Positions 44,281 through 51,887 of a stretch of DNA of 64,000 nucleotides are shown piece after piece (positions within the stretch are counted from its first letter, which is position 1; each line of letters begins with the position of its first letter). This DNA comes from a virus. The notes below the pieces were generated by a model that saw only the letters and a list, made by a program, of their open reading frames with translations, did no database searches and was not told the origin of the DNA. The stretch lies in IMG/VR virus record IMGVR_UViG_3300037189_020049, positions 43,465 through 107,464 of that record. One strand, 5' to 3'. A program made the translations under genes and the position numbers.

Positions 44281-45372
44281 ATGAGTACTAAATTTGAACA
44301 ATTACTAGACTATTTAGTTAATGAAGAAATGGATAAAGCCAATGAGTTATTCCACGAAATCGTTGTTGAAAAGTCTAAAGACATATACGAAAATCTAATT
44401 TCTGAAGAAGAAGAGGATGAAGAAGTAGACGAGTCTGCTGACGACGAAGATGATGAATCTGTTGAAGAAGCAGCAGATGACGAAGATAATGAATCTGTTG
44501 AAGAAGCAGCAGATGACGAAGATGATGAATCCATCGACGAAGGCGAAGAAGAATTAGAAGACTCTTACGTAATGGATGGTGACGATGACACCGGAGATCC
44601 TACAGATGACATGCTAGGCGATGTTGAAGCCGGTGCTGACGACGAAGCGGGCATGGATGCCGATGATGGCATGGACATGGGTGCCGATGATGGTATGGAC
44701 ATGGACGGAGAAGGATCCGAAGACAGCGCCATGATGGATATTAAGAACGCCATACAAGAACTAGAAGCAGCATTTGCCGAATTAGAAGCATCACAAGGTG
44801 GTGCCGATGATATGGGTGCTGATTTTGATGCCGATATGGGTGCCGATGATGACATGGGTATGGGTGCCGATGATGATGAATTAAAAATGGGCATGTATGA
44901 AGGAAAAAAGCGTGTAACACGTGAATATGTAGAAAAAGTCGGTAACGACTGGAATGGTAGCTCTCAAAAAGCCCAAGGTAAAGCTGTTGGAGCCGATACT
45001 GGTGATAAAATGGGTAGCCCAGCTGAAGGAAAAAGCCCTATCAGTTCAGGAAAAGGTAAGCCAACTACAGGCGCAACCGCTGCAAATATTTTAGGCAGTA
45101 AAGGAACTGGTGAAGGAACAAACACAGGAACTAAGCCTGCTGGTAAAGCTGGTGGATTCCTTAAGCCTGCCCAAGATATGAAGACTGGTAACGGAAACGT
45201 TCCTGGTGGTAAAATGGGTGTTAAGAATCTAAGTAAAGTAGCCGGCGGTCACGGTGCTGAGAAAAAATCTAGTGGACCTGGTCCAGTAGGTGCAGGTACA
45301 GGAGAGAAAGCAGGTCAAACCTCAATTGCTCCCGAAACCAAGAAGCAGTTCTTAAAGCCTTATAGCAAATAA
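44281..45372 (+). CDS. Acidic prohead core/scaffold-associated protein
   Basis: 363 aa. ATG 44281 is 8 nt after AAGGAG (44267-44272). The N-terminus (FEQLLDYLVNEEMDKANELF, HEIVVEKSKDIYENLISEE) is like prohead core (gp67/gp68-type) proteins of marine T4-like phages. Residues ~40-215 are extremely acidic with Asp/Glu repeats (ADDEDDESVEEA three times; GADDGMDM repeats). The rest is Gly/Lys/Thr-rich and basic. Core proteins are cleaved by gp21 during head maturation, and small acidic peptides stay inside. Function is inferred from composition and position. Confidence 0.75.
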   Translation: MSTKFEQLLDYLVNEEMDKANELFHEIVVEKSKDIYENLISEEEEDEEVDESADDEDDESVEEAADDEDNESVEEAADDEDDESIDEGEEELEDSYVMDGDDDTGDPTDDMLGDVEAGADDEAGMDADDGMDMGADDGMDMDGEGSEDSAMMDIKNAIQELEAAFAELEASQGGADDMGADFDADMGADDDMGMGADDDELKMGMYEGKKRVTREYVEKVGNDWNGSSQKAQGKAVGADTGDKMGSPAEGKSPISSGKGKPTTGATAANILGSKGTGEGTNTGTKPAGKAGGFLKPAQDMKTGNGNVPGGKMGVKNLSKVAGGHGAEKKSSGPGPVGAGTGEKAGQTSIAPETKKQFLKPYSK

Positions 45373-45385
45373 TTAGAGAATCAGG

Positions 45386-46015
45386 ATGAAAATACGTTAT
45401 CTACGTGAACATTTAAGTTTTGATCAATCTGGTATTATACTAGAAAGTGATGATAAAGATGGAAAAAATCTTTATCTAAAAGGTATAGCAATCCAAGGGG
45501 GTATACGAAATGCCAATGGCAGAGTATATCCTGTTGACGAAATTGAACGTGCTGTAAAAACTTTAAATGATCAAATACAAAATGGTTATTCTGTCTTAGG
45601 TGAAGTTGATCATCCTGACGATTTAAAAGTTAATTTGGACCGAGTATCACATATGATTACTCAAATGTGGATGGAAGGTCCTAATGGTTATGGAAAAATG
45701 AAAATTCTTCCTACACCCATGGGCAACCTTATTCGCACAATGCTCGAAAGTGGAGTAAAACTTGGCGTAAGTTCTCGCGGTAGCGGTAACGTTAACGACG
45801 GAAATGGTCAAGTATCTGAGTTTGAGATTATTACTGTGGATATTGTTGCACAACCGAGTGCTCCGGGCGCGTATCCAACTCCTGTTTATGAACATCTCAT
45901 GAACGCCCGAACTGGATATAAGGCTTGGCAAGTAGCAAGCGAAGTAAAAGAAGATCCAAAAGCTCAGAAATATTTACAGGAATCTCTTCTGCAAATAATT
46001 AAAGGTCTAAAATAA
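45386..46015 (+). CDS. 21: Prohead protease gp21
   Basis: 209 aa (T4 212). Serine protease that cleaves scaffold and capsid during head maturation. Likely catalytic residues: His76 in GEVDHPDD, Ser129/130 in GVSSRGSG, and Asp152 near VDIVAQPSAPGAYP. Other motifs: GRVYPVDEIERAV and RTGYKAWQV. The stop TAATG overlaps the start of the inserted endonuclease. Its last 22 codons are duplicated after that endonuclease (46648-46713) with many silent changes, so the 3' end here appears to have been supplied by the insertion. Confidence 0.93.
   Translation: MKIRYLREHLSFDQSGIILESDDKDGKNLYLKGIAIQGGIRNANGRVYPVDEIERAVKTLNDQIQNGYSVLGEVDHPDDLKVNLDRVSHMITQMWMEGPNGYGKMKILPTPMGNLIRTMLESGVKLGVSSRGSGNVNDGNGQVSEFEIITVDIVAQPSAPGAYPTPVYEHLMNARTGYKAWQVASEVKEDPKAQKYLQESLLQIIKGLK
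45950..46015 (+). repeat. First copy of the duplicated gp21 3' end
   Basis: 66 bp coding EDPKAQKYLQESLLQIIKGLK-stop. The partner copy is 46648-46713. About a fifth of the bases differ but only two residues change. Confidence 0.9.
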
Positions 46016-46629
46016 TGAAAACAGAAGCTTACTTATACAAATGGACACATATGCCAACAAACCGTTGGTATATAGGTTCCAGAACTAGAAAAAATTGTCA
46101 TCCTAATGACGGGTACATTTGTTCTAGTCGTTTAGTAAAACCATACATTTTAGAAAATAGGTCTGAATGGGTGAGAGAATTGATATGTATAGGAGAACCA
46201 GAATATATTAGAATTTTAGAAGGTCGTTATCTAGAACTGCTAGATGCTAAAAATGATCCAAGGAGTTTTAATAAACATAACGGAGATGGCAAATTTAGCA
46301 CAACCGGAATGGCATCGTGGAATAAAGGTAAAAAAACTGGAATTGCACCTTGGAATAAAAATTTACCATCAACCGAACAACCGTTTTACGGAAAAACATT
46401 TTCTAAGGAAACTTGCAAACAATTGAGAGAATCTCAAACAGGTTCGAATAATTCGATGTATGGAAAAACTCCTTGGAATAAAGGTTTGACTGGAGTATTT
46501 CAGCAATCTGCTGAATCTAATCAGAAACGCAGTGCAAAATTAAAAGGCATTCCACGGTCTGATGAAGTAATAGCTAAAATTAGAGCAACAAAAGCTGCTA
46601 ATAAGGCTAAAAATATAGTAGGGGTGTAA
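46015..46629 (+). CDS. GIY-YIG/NUMOD3 homing endonuclease inserted at gp21 end
   Basis: 204 aa. GIY-YIG variant LYKWTHMPTNRWYIGSR (residues ~6-22), then LICIGEPEYIRILEGRYLEL. From ~90 on there are NUMOD3-type DNA-binding repeats (ASWNKGKKTG, APWNKN, NSMYGKTPWNKGLTG) and SDEVIAKIRATKAANK. Start overlaps the gp21 stop (TAATG). Its host gene's original last codons lie directly downstream, which shows recent insertion by homing. Confidence 0.9.
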   Translation: MKTEAYLYKWTHMPTNRWYIGSRTRKNCHPNDGYICSSRLVKPYILENRSEWVRELICIGEPEYIRILEGRYLELLDAKNDPRSFNKHNGDGKFSTTGMASWNKGKKTGIAPWNKNLPSTEQPFYGKTFSKETCKQLRESQTGSNNSMYGKTPWNKGLTGVFQQSAESNQKRSAKLKGIPRSDEVIAKIRATKAANKAKNIVGV

Positions 46630-46635
46630 ATACTC

Positions 46636-46713
46636 ATGCTAAAAGAAGAAGATCCAAAGGCCCAGAAATATCTAAAAGAAAGTATCTTGCAGATTATTAA
46701 AGGTCTAAAATAA
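46636..46713 (+). pseudogene. 21: Displaced original 3' end of gp21
   Basis: 25-codon remnant beginning MLKEEDPKAQKYLKESILQ, ending with the same stop as intact gp21. It is in the position where gp21 should end, before the scaffold gene, and is cut off from its gene by the endonuclease. Could be translated as a small peptide from ATG 46636, but there is no RBS. Confidence 0.85.
46648..46713 (+). repeat. Second copy of the duplicated gp21 3' end
   Basis: 66-bp partner of 45950-46015. Differences are mainly at third codon positions. Confidence 0.9.
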
Positions 46714-46729
46714 GCCCGAGGAGAAATAA

Positions 46730-47818
46730 ATGTTGGACGCATTCAAAAAATTAGTTGAAAGTGGTTTAATAAATGAGGATGTTAAATCTGAATTAGAAAA
46801 CGCACTAACACAAAAACTACAAGAGAATCGCGACCAAGTTACCGCAGAACTTCGTGAAGAATTTGCACAAAAATACAATCATGATAAACAAATCATGGTT
46901 GAAGCAATCGACAAGATGTTAAGCGAAAGATTGGTTGCGGAAATTTCTGAGTTCCAAGAAGACAGAAAATCTCTAGCTGAAGCAAAACAAGAATACAAAA
47001 AACGTATTAGTGAAGATGCTCGTAAGTTAGAAGGATTTGTTATCAAACAACTCGGAAGAGAAGTATCGGAATTCCAAAGTGATCGTAAAAAAGTCACTGA
47101 AAACTTTAAAAAGTTAGAGCAGTTTGTTGTTCACGCTCTAGCTAAAGAAATCAACGAATTTGCTGTTGATAAACGTGATCTAGCTGAAACAAAAGTTAAA
47201 CTAGTTCGTGAAGCAAAAACCAAATTTGAAGATATAAAACAGAGATTTATTCAGCGTTCAGCTAAAGTTGTTGAAGCAACAGTTACTCGTAAATTAACAT
47301 CTGAAATCAAGCAATTGAAAGAAGATATCGATAGCTCTCGCAACAATGATTTTGGACGCAGAATTTACGAAGCTTTTGCACAAGAATTTGCAGGTTCTTA
47401 TCTTAACGAAAAATCTGAAACAAGTAAATTGTTAAAGATTATTGATAAGAAAGAGCAACAATTGGCTGAAGCAAAAAATGTCATAACAGAAAAAAATACG
47501 TTAGTTGAATCTCGTAATCGCGAACTTCGCATCACTAAAGATTTAATGGAACGTAAACAAATTATGGCAGAAATGTTGGCACCTTTAAGTGCTGACAAAA
47601 AAGAGGTAATGCAACAACTCTTAGAATCTGTTAAAACAGAAAAACTAAGTGTTGCATTTGACAAGTACCTACCCGCAGTAATGGATGGCGGAAAGAAAAA
47701 AGTAACCCAAAAAGTTTCTTTAACTGAAAGCACTGAAGTAACAGGTAATCGTGAGACCAAGCCTGAGGTAGGCTTAGACAACATATTAGATATCCGCAAA
47801 TTAGCGGGTCTAAAATAA
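46730..47818 (+). CDS. 22: Prohead scaffold protein gp22
   Basis: 362 aa (T4 269). Almost all helical and highly charged: MLDAFKKLVESGLINEDVKS, then repeated patterns such as ISEFQEDRKSLAEAK and VSEFQSDRKKV, VKLVREAKTKFEDIKQR, and a C-terminus IMAEMLAPLSADKKEVMQQL and ESVKTEKLSVAFDKYLPAVM typical of T4-like scaffolds. It forms the core around which gp23 assembles and is then degraded by gp21. GGAG RBS lies 9 nt before ATG. Confidence 0.93.
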   Translation: MLDAFKKLVESGLINEDVKSELENALTQKLQENRDQVTAELREEFAQKYNHDKQIMVEAIDKMLSERLVAEISEFQEDRKSLAEAKQEYKKRISEDARKLEGFVIKQLGREVSEFQSDRKKVTENFKKLEQFVVHALAKEINEFAVDKRDLAETKVKLVREAKTKFEDIKQRFIQRSAKVVEATVTRKLTSEIKQLKEDIDSSRNNDFGRRIYEAFAQEFAGSYLNEKSETSKLLKIIDKKEQQLAEAKNVITEKNTLVESRNRELRITKDLMERKQIMAEMLAPLSADKKEVMQQLLESVKTEKLSVAFDKYLPAVMDGGKKKVTQKVSLTESTEVTGNRETKPEVGLDNILDIRKLAGLK

Positions 47819-47836
47819 TTCAAGGAGACAAAAAAA

Positions 47837-49018
47837 ATGTCAAAACTTTTAAATGAAAGATGGTCAGAGACCAAAGACGCTCTGCTTGAAGGCCTACAAG
47901 GTAACCGTCGTGCTGCAATGGGCGTTTGCCTAGAAAACACACGTAAGTACTTGGCTGAAAGCGCAACTGCTGGTGCAACTAGCGCCGGTAACGTAGCAAC
48001 ACTTAATCGTGTTATTCTTCCGGTTATACGTCGGGTTATGCCGACAGTTATCGCTAACGAAATCGTTGGTGTTCAACCAATGACTGGACCTGTTGCACAG
48101 ATCCACACTCTACGTGTTCGTTATGCAGATACAGCAGCCGGGGTTGTAGCCGGTGAAGAAGCAATGAGCCCATTCAAGATTGCTGAAGCATATTCGGGTA
48201 ACGAAAGCACCAACAATCCTAAAGCTCAAGCTACAAGCACTCTTGAAGGTCGTCCTGGTAACAAGATGAACATTCAAATCTTGAAACAGACAGTTGAAGC
48301 CAAGAGCCGCAAACTAAGCGCTCGTTGGACCTTCGAAGCTGCACAAGATGCACAAGCCCAACAAGGCATTGACATCGAGGCAGAAATTATGGCTGCTCTA
48401 GCTCAAGAAATTACAGCTGAAATCGACCAAGAAGTTCTACAATCTCTACGTGCATTAGCAAGTGTAGAAGAAACGTACGACCAATCATTGGTTTCTGGTA
48501 CAGCTACATTCGTTGGTGACGAACATGCTGCTCTAGCTATCCAAATCAACCGTGTAAGCAACTTAATTGCTCAGCGTACACGTCGTGGTGCTGGTAACTG
48601 GGCTGTTGTTTCTAACCAAGCTCTTACAATTCTCCAGAGCGCAACTACAAGTGCATTCGCTCGTACTACAGAAGGTACTTTCGAAGCTCCTACAAACACC
48701 AAGTTTGTTGGTACACTAAACGGCGCAATGAGAATTTATGTTGACGCATATTTGAGCGATGCTACTGCTCAAGATAACAACCAAGTTCTTATTGGTTACA
48801 AAGGCTCTAGCGAAGCAGATGCTGCTGCGTTCTATTGCCCATATATTCCGTTGATGAGCTCTGGTGTTGTTCTTGACCCGGCAACTTTTGAACCAGTAGT
48901 TGGTTTCTTGACGAGATATGGCTACGTCGAGCTCACTAATACTGCTTCGAGCCTTGGCAATGCGGCAGATTATTTGGGGAAGGTAGCGATAACTGCTGCT
49001 AAAGTTAGCTTCAAGTAA
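47837..49018 (+). CDS. 23: Major capsid protein gp23
   Basis: 393 aa, shorter than T4 gp23 (521 aa), suggesting that the T4 insertion domain is missing or reduced. Key stretches: AAMGVCLENTRKYLAESATA, VATLNRVILPVIRRVMPTVI, ANEIVGVQPMTGPVAQIHTL, SRKLSARWTFEAAQDAQAQQ, GAGNWAVVSNQALTILQSA, YIPLMSSGVVLDPATFEPVV and GFLTRYGYVELTN. AAGGAG lies 10 nt before ATG. A terminator and an HNH endonuclease follow. The last ~40 codons appear to use somewhat different codons from the rest of the gene. Confidence 0.96.
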   Translation: MSKLLNERWSETKDALLEGLQGNRRAAMGVCLENTRKYLAESATAGATSAGNVATLNRVILPVIRRVMPTVIANEIVGVQPMTGPVAQIHTLRVRYADTAAGVVAGEEAMSPFKIAEAYSGNESTNNPKAQATSTLEGRPGNKMNIQILKQTVEAKSRKLSARWTFEAAQDAQAQQGIDIEAEIMAALAQEITAEIDQEVLQSLRALASVEETYDQSLVSGTATFVGDEHAALAIQINRVSNLIAQRTRRGAGNWAVVSNQALTILQSATTSAFARTTEGTFEAPTNTKFVGTLNGAMRIYVDAYLSDATAQDNNQVLIGYKGSSEADAAAFYCPYIPLMSSGVVLDPATFEPVVGFLTRYGYVELTNTASSLGNAADYLGKVAITAAKVSFK

Positions 49019-49042
49019 TATATTACTTGATTTTGTTAAATC

Positions 49043-49066
49043 AAAACCCGCTTCGGCGGGTTTTTT
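49043..49066 (+). terminator. Terminator after gp23
   Basis: AAAACCCGC, loop TTCG, GCGGGTTTT with T-run. The core AACCCGCTTCGGCGGGTT is repeated exactly at 50254-50271. Confidence 0.9.
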
Positions 49067-49121
49067 CTTGATTATATTTCTAAAAACAGTTAATATAGAA
49101 TTAACAAACATAAATAATATT

Positions 49122-49790
49122 ATGAAATATAACAATTGGTACAACGATATTGTGGAAAGAGCCAGAGATAGAAATCTAGACACTTACACAGAAACCCACC
49201 ATATTCTTCCTAGAAGTTTAGGCGGTGATGATTCTACAGATAATTTAGTAGAATTAACTGCGAGAGAACATTTTGTTTGTCATTGGCTTTTGGTAAAAAT
49301 GACTATAGGCGAAGCAAGGGGCAAAATGATTAACGCTCTTTATATGATGCAGGCAGAAGGGTCATATCAAAAAAGATACAAGACAAAAATAACTGGGCGC
49401 ATATATGAACATTTAAGAAAAGAGTATGCGCAATATATTTCTAAAAAGAATAAAGGCAGAATACAACCACCTGAAGAAAAAGAAAAACAGATCAAATCTC
49501 AGACAGGCAGAAAAAGAGAAACATTTAGTGTAGAATGGCGAGAGAAATTATCTCAAAATCATAAAAGTAAACAACTAGGATTTGATGGAACGTTGTCAAA
49601 AGACACTCGTAAAAAGATGAGTGAGAAGGCAACAGGCAGAAAACAAAGCCCGGAAACAATTGCTAAAAAATCTGCTGCTATAAAAGGTTCTAAGAGAGAA
49701 AAACTCCTTTGCCCCCACTGCCAAAAACTAATATCAGTAAACACTTATCCTCGCTGGCACGGTGATAACTGTAAATACAAAAAGGAATAA
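49122..49790 (+). CDS. HNH homing endonuclease
   Basis: 222 aa from ATG 49122. HNH motif: ETHHILPRSLGG (His26-His27), DNLVELT (Asn41), REHFVCHWLL (His50, His54). The middle has NUMOD3-like SEKATGRKQSPETIAKKSAA. The C-terminus has a zinc-finger-like CPHC...HGDNCKYK. A free-standing homing endonuclease next to the capsid gene, as in many T4-like phages. The RBS is weak; CATAAATA at 49109-49116 could be a late promoter. It may be expressed with the two small genes downstream. Confidence 0.88.
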   Translation: MKYNNWYNDIVERARDRNLDTYTETHHILPRSLGGDDSTDNLVELTAREHFVCHWLLVKMTIGEARGKMINALYMMQAEGSYQKRYKTKITGRIYEHLRKEYAQYISKKNKGRIQPPEEKEKQIKSQTGRKRETFSVEWREKLSQNHKSKQLGFDGTLSKDTRKKMSEKATGRKQSPETIAKKSAAIKGSKREKLLCPHCQKLISVNTYPRWHGDNCKYKKE

Positions 49791-49792
49791 TG

Positions 49793-49969
49793 ATGTCCAG
49801 ATCTATATCAGAATTAAAAAACAACGAAAAGACATTGAGCCCTGAGTTATTATCTTTTTTAAAAGAGTTAAATATTGGCTCTAATAACAATATTAAGGAT
49901 ATACAATTACAGATAGAAAATGCTAACAAAGAATTAGAATATAGAAGGAGTCTCGGTGAGAATATTTGA
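49793..49969 (+). CDS. Small hypothetical protein, 58 aa
   Basis: ATG 49793 with AAAGGA (49781-49786) upstream, 2 nt after the HNH stop. Product MSRSISELKNNEKTLSPELL then a helical LQIENANKELEYRRSLG. No family recognised. It ends overlapping the next gene start by 14 nt; its tail contains the next gene's AAGGAG. Too short for many gene finders but well placed. Confidence 0.6.
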   Translation: MSRSISELKNNEKTLSPELLSFLKELNIGSNNNIKDIQLQIENANKELEYRRSLGENI

Positions 49970-50255
49970 AATAACTGATAAAAATAAAATAGTTATTGGT
50001 ATATCCGACATTAATATTAATTTTGAAGCAGAATATCAATTTTTAATTAATTTGCTATTGGTCTTAATTAAATTAAAAACTCCGGCACGAAATCGAAAGG
50101 CATTGAGAAATATCGAAGATTTTAAAAATAGAATACATCATTTTCGTCAAAGTAACCTACTTGATAGATTAGATCCTGATATTATCGAATTAGACAATAA
50201 ACTTCGAAAAATGGAATCTACTATAGATGCTCTTCTATCTCAATTACTTCTCTAA
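49956..50255 (+). CDS. Small hypothetical protein, 99 aa, GTG start
   Basis: GTG 49956 follows AAGGAG (49945-49950) by 5 nt, a good start. The protein is helical with FLINLLLVLIKLKTPARNRK and a long charged helix (ELDNKLRKMESTIDALLSQL). It could be a small coiled-coil protein. It ends inside the terminator stem. Confidence 0.65.
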   Translation: MRIFEITDKNKIVIGISDININFEAEYQFLINLLLVLIKLKTPARNRKALRNIEDFKNRIHHFRQSNLLDRLDPDIIELDNKLRKMESTIDALLSQLLL

Positions 50256-50275
50256 CCCGCTTCGGCGGGTTTTTC
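50254..50275 (+). terminator. Terminator identical in core to that after gp23
   Basis: AACCCGC, loop TTCG, GCGGGTT then T-run. Same 18-mer as at 49045-49062. Closes the HNH/58-aa/99-aa module. Confidence 0.9.
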
Positions 50276-50277
50276 TT

Positions 50278-50285
50278 TATAAATA
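50278..50285 (+). promoter_or_regulatory. Late promoter TATAAATA before the 293-aa structural gene
   Basis: Exact consensus directly after the terminator, 82 nt before ATG 50367. The leader can form ATGTGG/CCACGT and ends with an AAGGAAA RBS. Confidence 0.6.
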
Positions 50286-50366
50286 CATTGTTCGCTCCGC
50301 AAGGGGGTTTATGTGGTTACCCGCCACGTAGGCAATAGAACTGTCTTAACATAAAGGAAAAATAAA

Positions 50367-51248
50367 ATGGGACGTCCGATTAAGAAACAATTTTTTGGTA
50401 ATTTAAACACTCCGCCGATTGGAGGAGAAGGCATTAATACAGTAACAGTAATAAGCTCCGGTACATTATATAGCCAAGGTGCAACAGCAGTTATTACAAG
50501 TCCTCAAATACCCGATGGTGTAGCTCCTTCACTAACAGCCGGTATTAATAACGGCGGTGTTACTGTTGTAAGCGTAGGAACTGCTGGTTTAGGATATACT
50601 AGCACAGCAACTGTAACAATAACAACAGCCAGCGGTGTAACAAAAGTATCTACGGGTGCAGCTAGCACTACAACTATCACAGTAGCAAATACATCAGGTA
50701 TTTTTATTGGAATGACTATTACTGGCAATGCTGGCCTAGGCGGTGCAGGCGATACTGCTAGAGTTGTTGCTGTTCAAGGAACTTCTACCGTTATTACAAA
50801 CGTAGCTAATGATGCAACTATGACTGGCGTTACCTTATCTTTCAGAGATTTAGGTAGTGGCTTTGCAGCAATAACATCTTTGACAAATACAAGGATCAAT
50901 TCAATTAGATCTACAGCATTTATTCCGGCAAATGATGGTGGTACTGCGGCAAGAGAAGCAGACATCGTAAAACAAGAATCTAGTCGTCGTTATTTGGTAA
51001 AAACCGCTGAAGGAACAGGACAATGTCGATTAGTTGCGGTTGCTAATGCATCATTAGTAGCAGGTCAAATGAATATTCTTGCGACAGATATATTAGGTAG
51101 CACATACTATGTTACTAAATTAACTGCTCGCCGTGCAACGTTGAGCACCGCAACTAACAATGGCGGATTTGAGTATGCTTCCGGTGCTGTGTCAGGTTGG
51201 TCTTTAAGTACAGCCACAACAGGAACTGTAAGTATATCAAATAGTTAA
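50367..51248 (+). CDS. Virion structural protein, 293 aa
   Basis: Starts MGRPIKKQFFGNLNTPPIGG, a signature N-terminus in structural proteins of marine T4-like phages (memory). Residues ~20-100 contain a GxGY-type beta module (INTVTVISSG...GLGYTSTATVTI), also found in the 4444-aa protein and the last fibre gene. The C-terminal half includes QESSRRYLVKTAEGTGQCRL and ATNNGGFEYASGAVSGWSL. Probably a head or neck decoration or fibre protein; exact place unknown. Own promoter and terminator, which suggests high expression. Confidence 0.75.
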   Translation: MGRPIKKQFFGNLNTPPIGGEGINTVTVISSGTLYSQGATAVITSPQIPDGVAPSLTAGINNGGVTVVSVGTAGLGYTSTATVTITTASGVTKVSTGAASTTTITVANTSGIFIGMTITGNAGLGGAGDTARVVAVQGTSTVITNVANDATMTGVTLSFRDLGSGFAAITSLTNTRINSIRSTAFIPANDGGTAAREADIVKQESSRRYLVKTAEGTGQCRLVAVANASLVAGQMNILATDILGSTYYVTKLTARRATLSTATNNGGFEYASGAVSGWSLSTATTGTVSISNS

Positions 51249-51266
51249 TTAAACTATTAACATACT

Positions 51267-51292
51267 AAAAAAGGAGCTCGGGCTCCTTTTTT
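51267..51292 (+). terminator. Terminator after the 293-aa structural gene
   Basis: AAAAAAGGAGC, loop TCGG, GCTCCTTTTTT: 11-bp stem ending in T-run. Strong. Confidence 0.9.
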
Positions 51293-51329
51293 CTTTTAAA
51301 ATAAATTAATATTTTAGGTAAATAGGTAT

Positions 51330-51851
51330 ATGGCATCATTTTGGACATATCCTAATTTATTATCTCAGTCAGTAGAAACTGGAGCAGAAGAAATACATAT
51401 TCCTTGGGGAAATCTTACTGCGGAATATACACGAACTACTGATAAATCATCTATTGTATCAAGTAAGAATCTATATCATATTGCACGAAGTCCTAAACAT
51501 AATTTAATGACTAAGACTTATTTTTTAAACGCATCTGGATTTAGATTTGAAAATCTTCCTACAACGTTATCGGGTGTGGAATTAAGAATTAACAGTAATC
51601 GGAGAGGTAGGATTATGGATGATACTATTGTTTTGTTAATGGGTGATCAACCATTGGGAGAAAATAAAGCAACGGATGAGATTTCAATGACTTCTTTATA
51701 TGGATCTCCGACTGATACTTGGAGAGCCGAACTTACTATCGATGATATCAATAATCCTAACTTTGGAGTAATGTTGAGATACAAATCTCATAACAAATGG
51801 CCCCATAGTGATCCTATGTTAATAAACTCTATAGAATTACGAATTTACTAA
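51330..51851 (+). CDS. Predicted virion protein, 173 aa
   Basis: MASFWTYPNLLSQSVETGAE, then PKHNLMTKTYFLNASGFRFE, GVELRINSNRRGRIMDDTIV and VMLRYKSHNKWPHSDP. Beta-rich; no family recognised. It lies between structural genes and after a terminator, 38 nt from it. Some T4-like marine phages carry similar small proteins near fibre genes. Confidence 0.65.
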   Translation: MASFWTYPNLLSQSVETGAEEIHIPWGNLTAEYTRTTDKSSIVSSKNLYHIARSPKHNLMTKTYFLNASGFRFENLPTTLSGVELRINSNRRGRIMDDTIVLLMGDQPLGENKATDEISMTSLYGSPTDTWRAELTIDDINNPNFGVMLRYKSHNKWPHSDPMLINSIELRIY

Positions 51852-51887
51852 AACAATAAATACTAAGAACAATAAACGGAAAATATA

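Noticed and set aside
44310-44894. Ser/Ala-rich minus-strand ORFs in the acidic core gene
   Set aside because: Reverse complement of Asp/Glu/Ala repeats.
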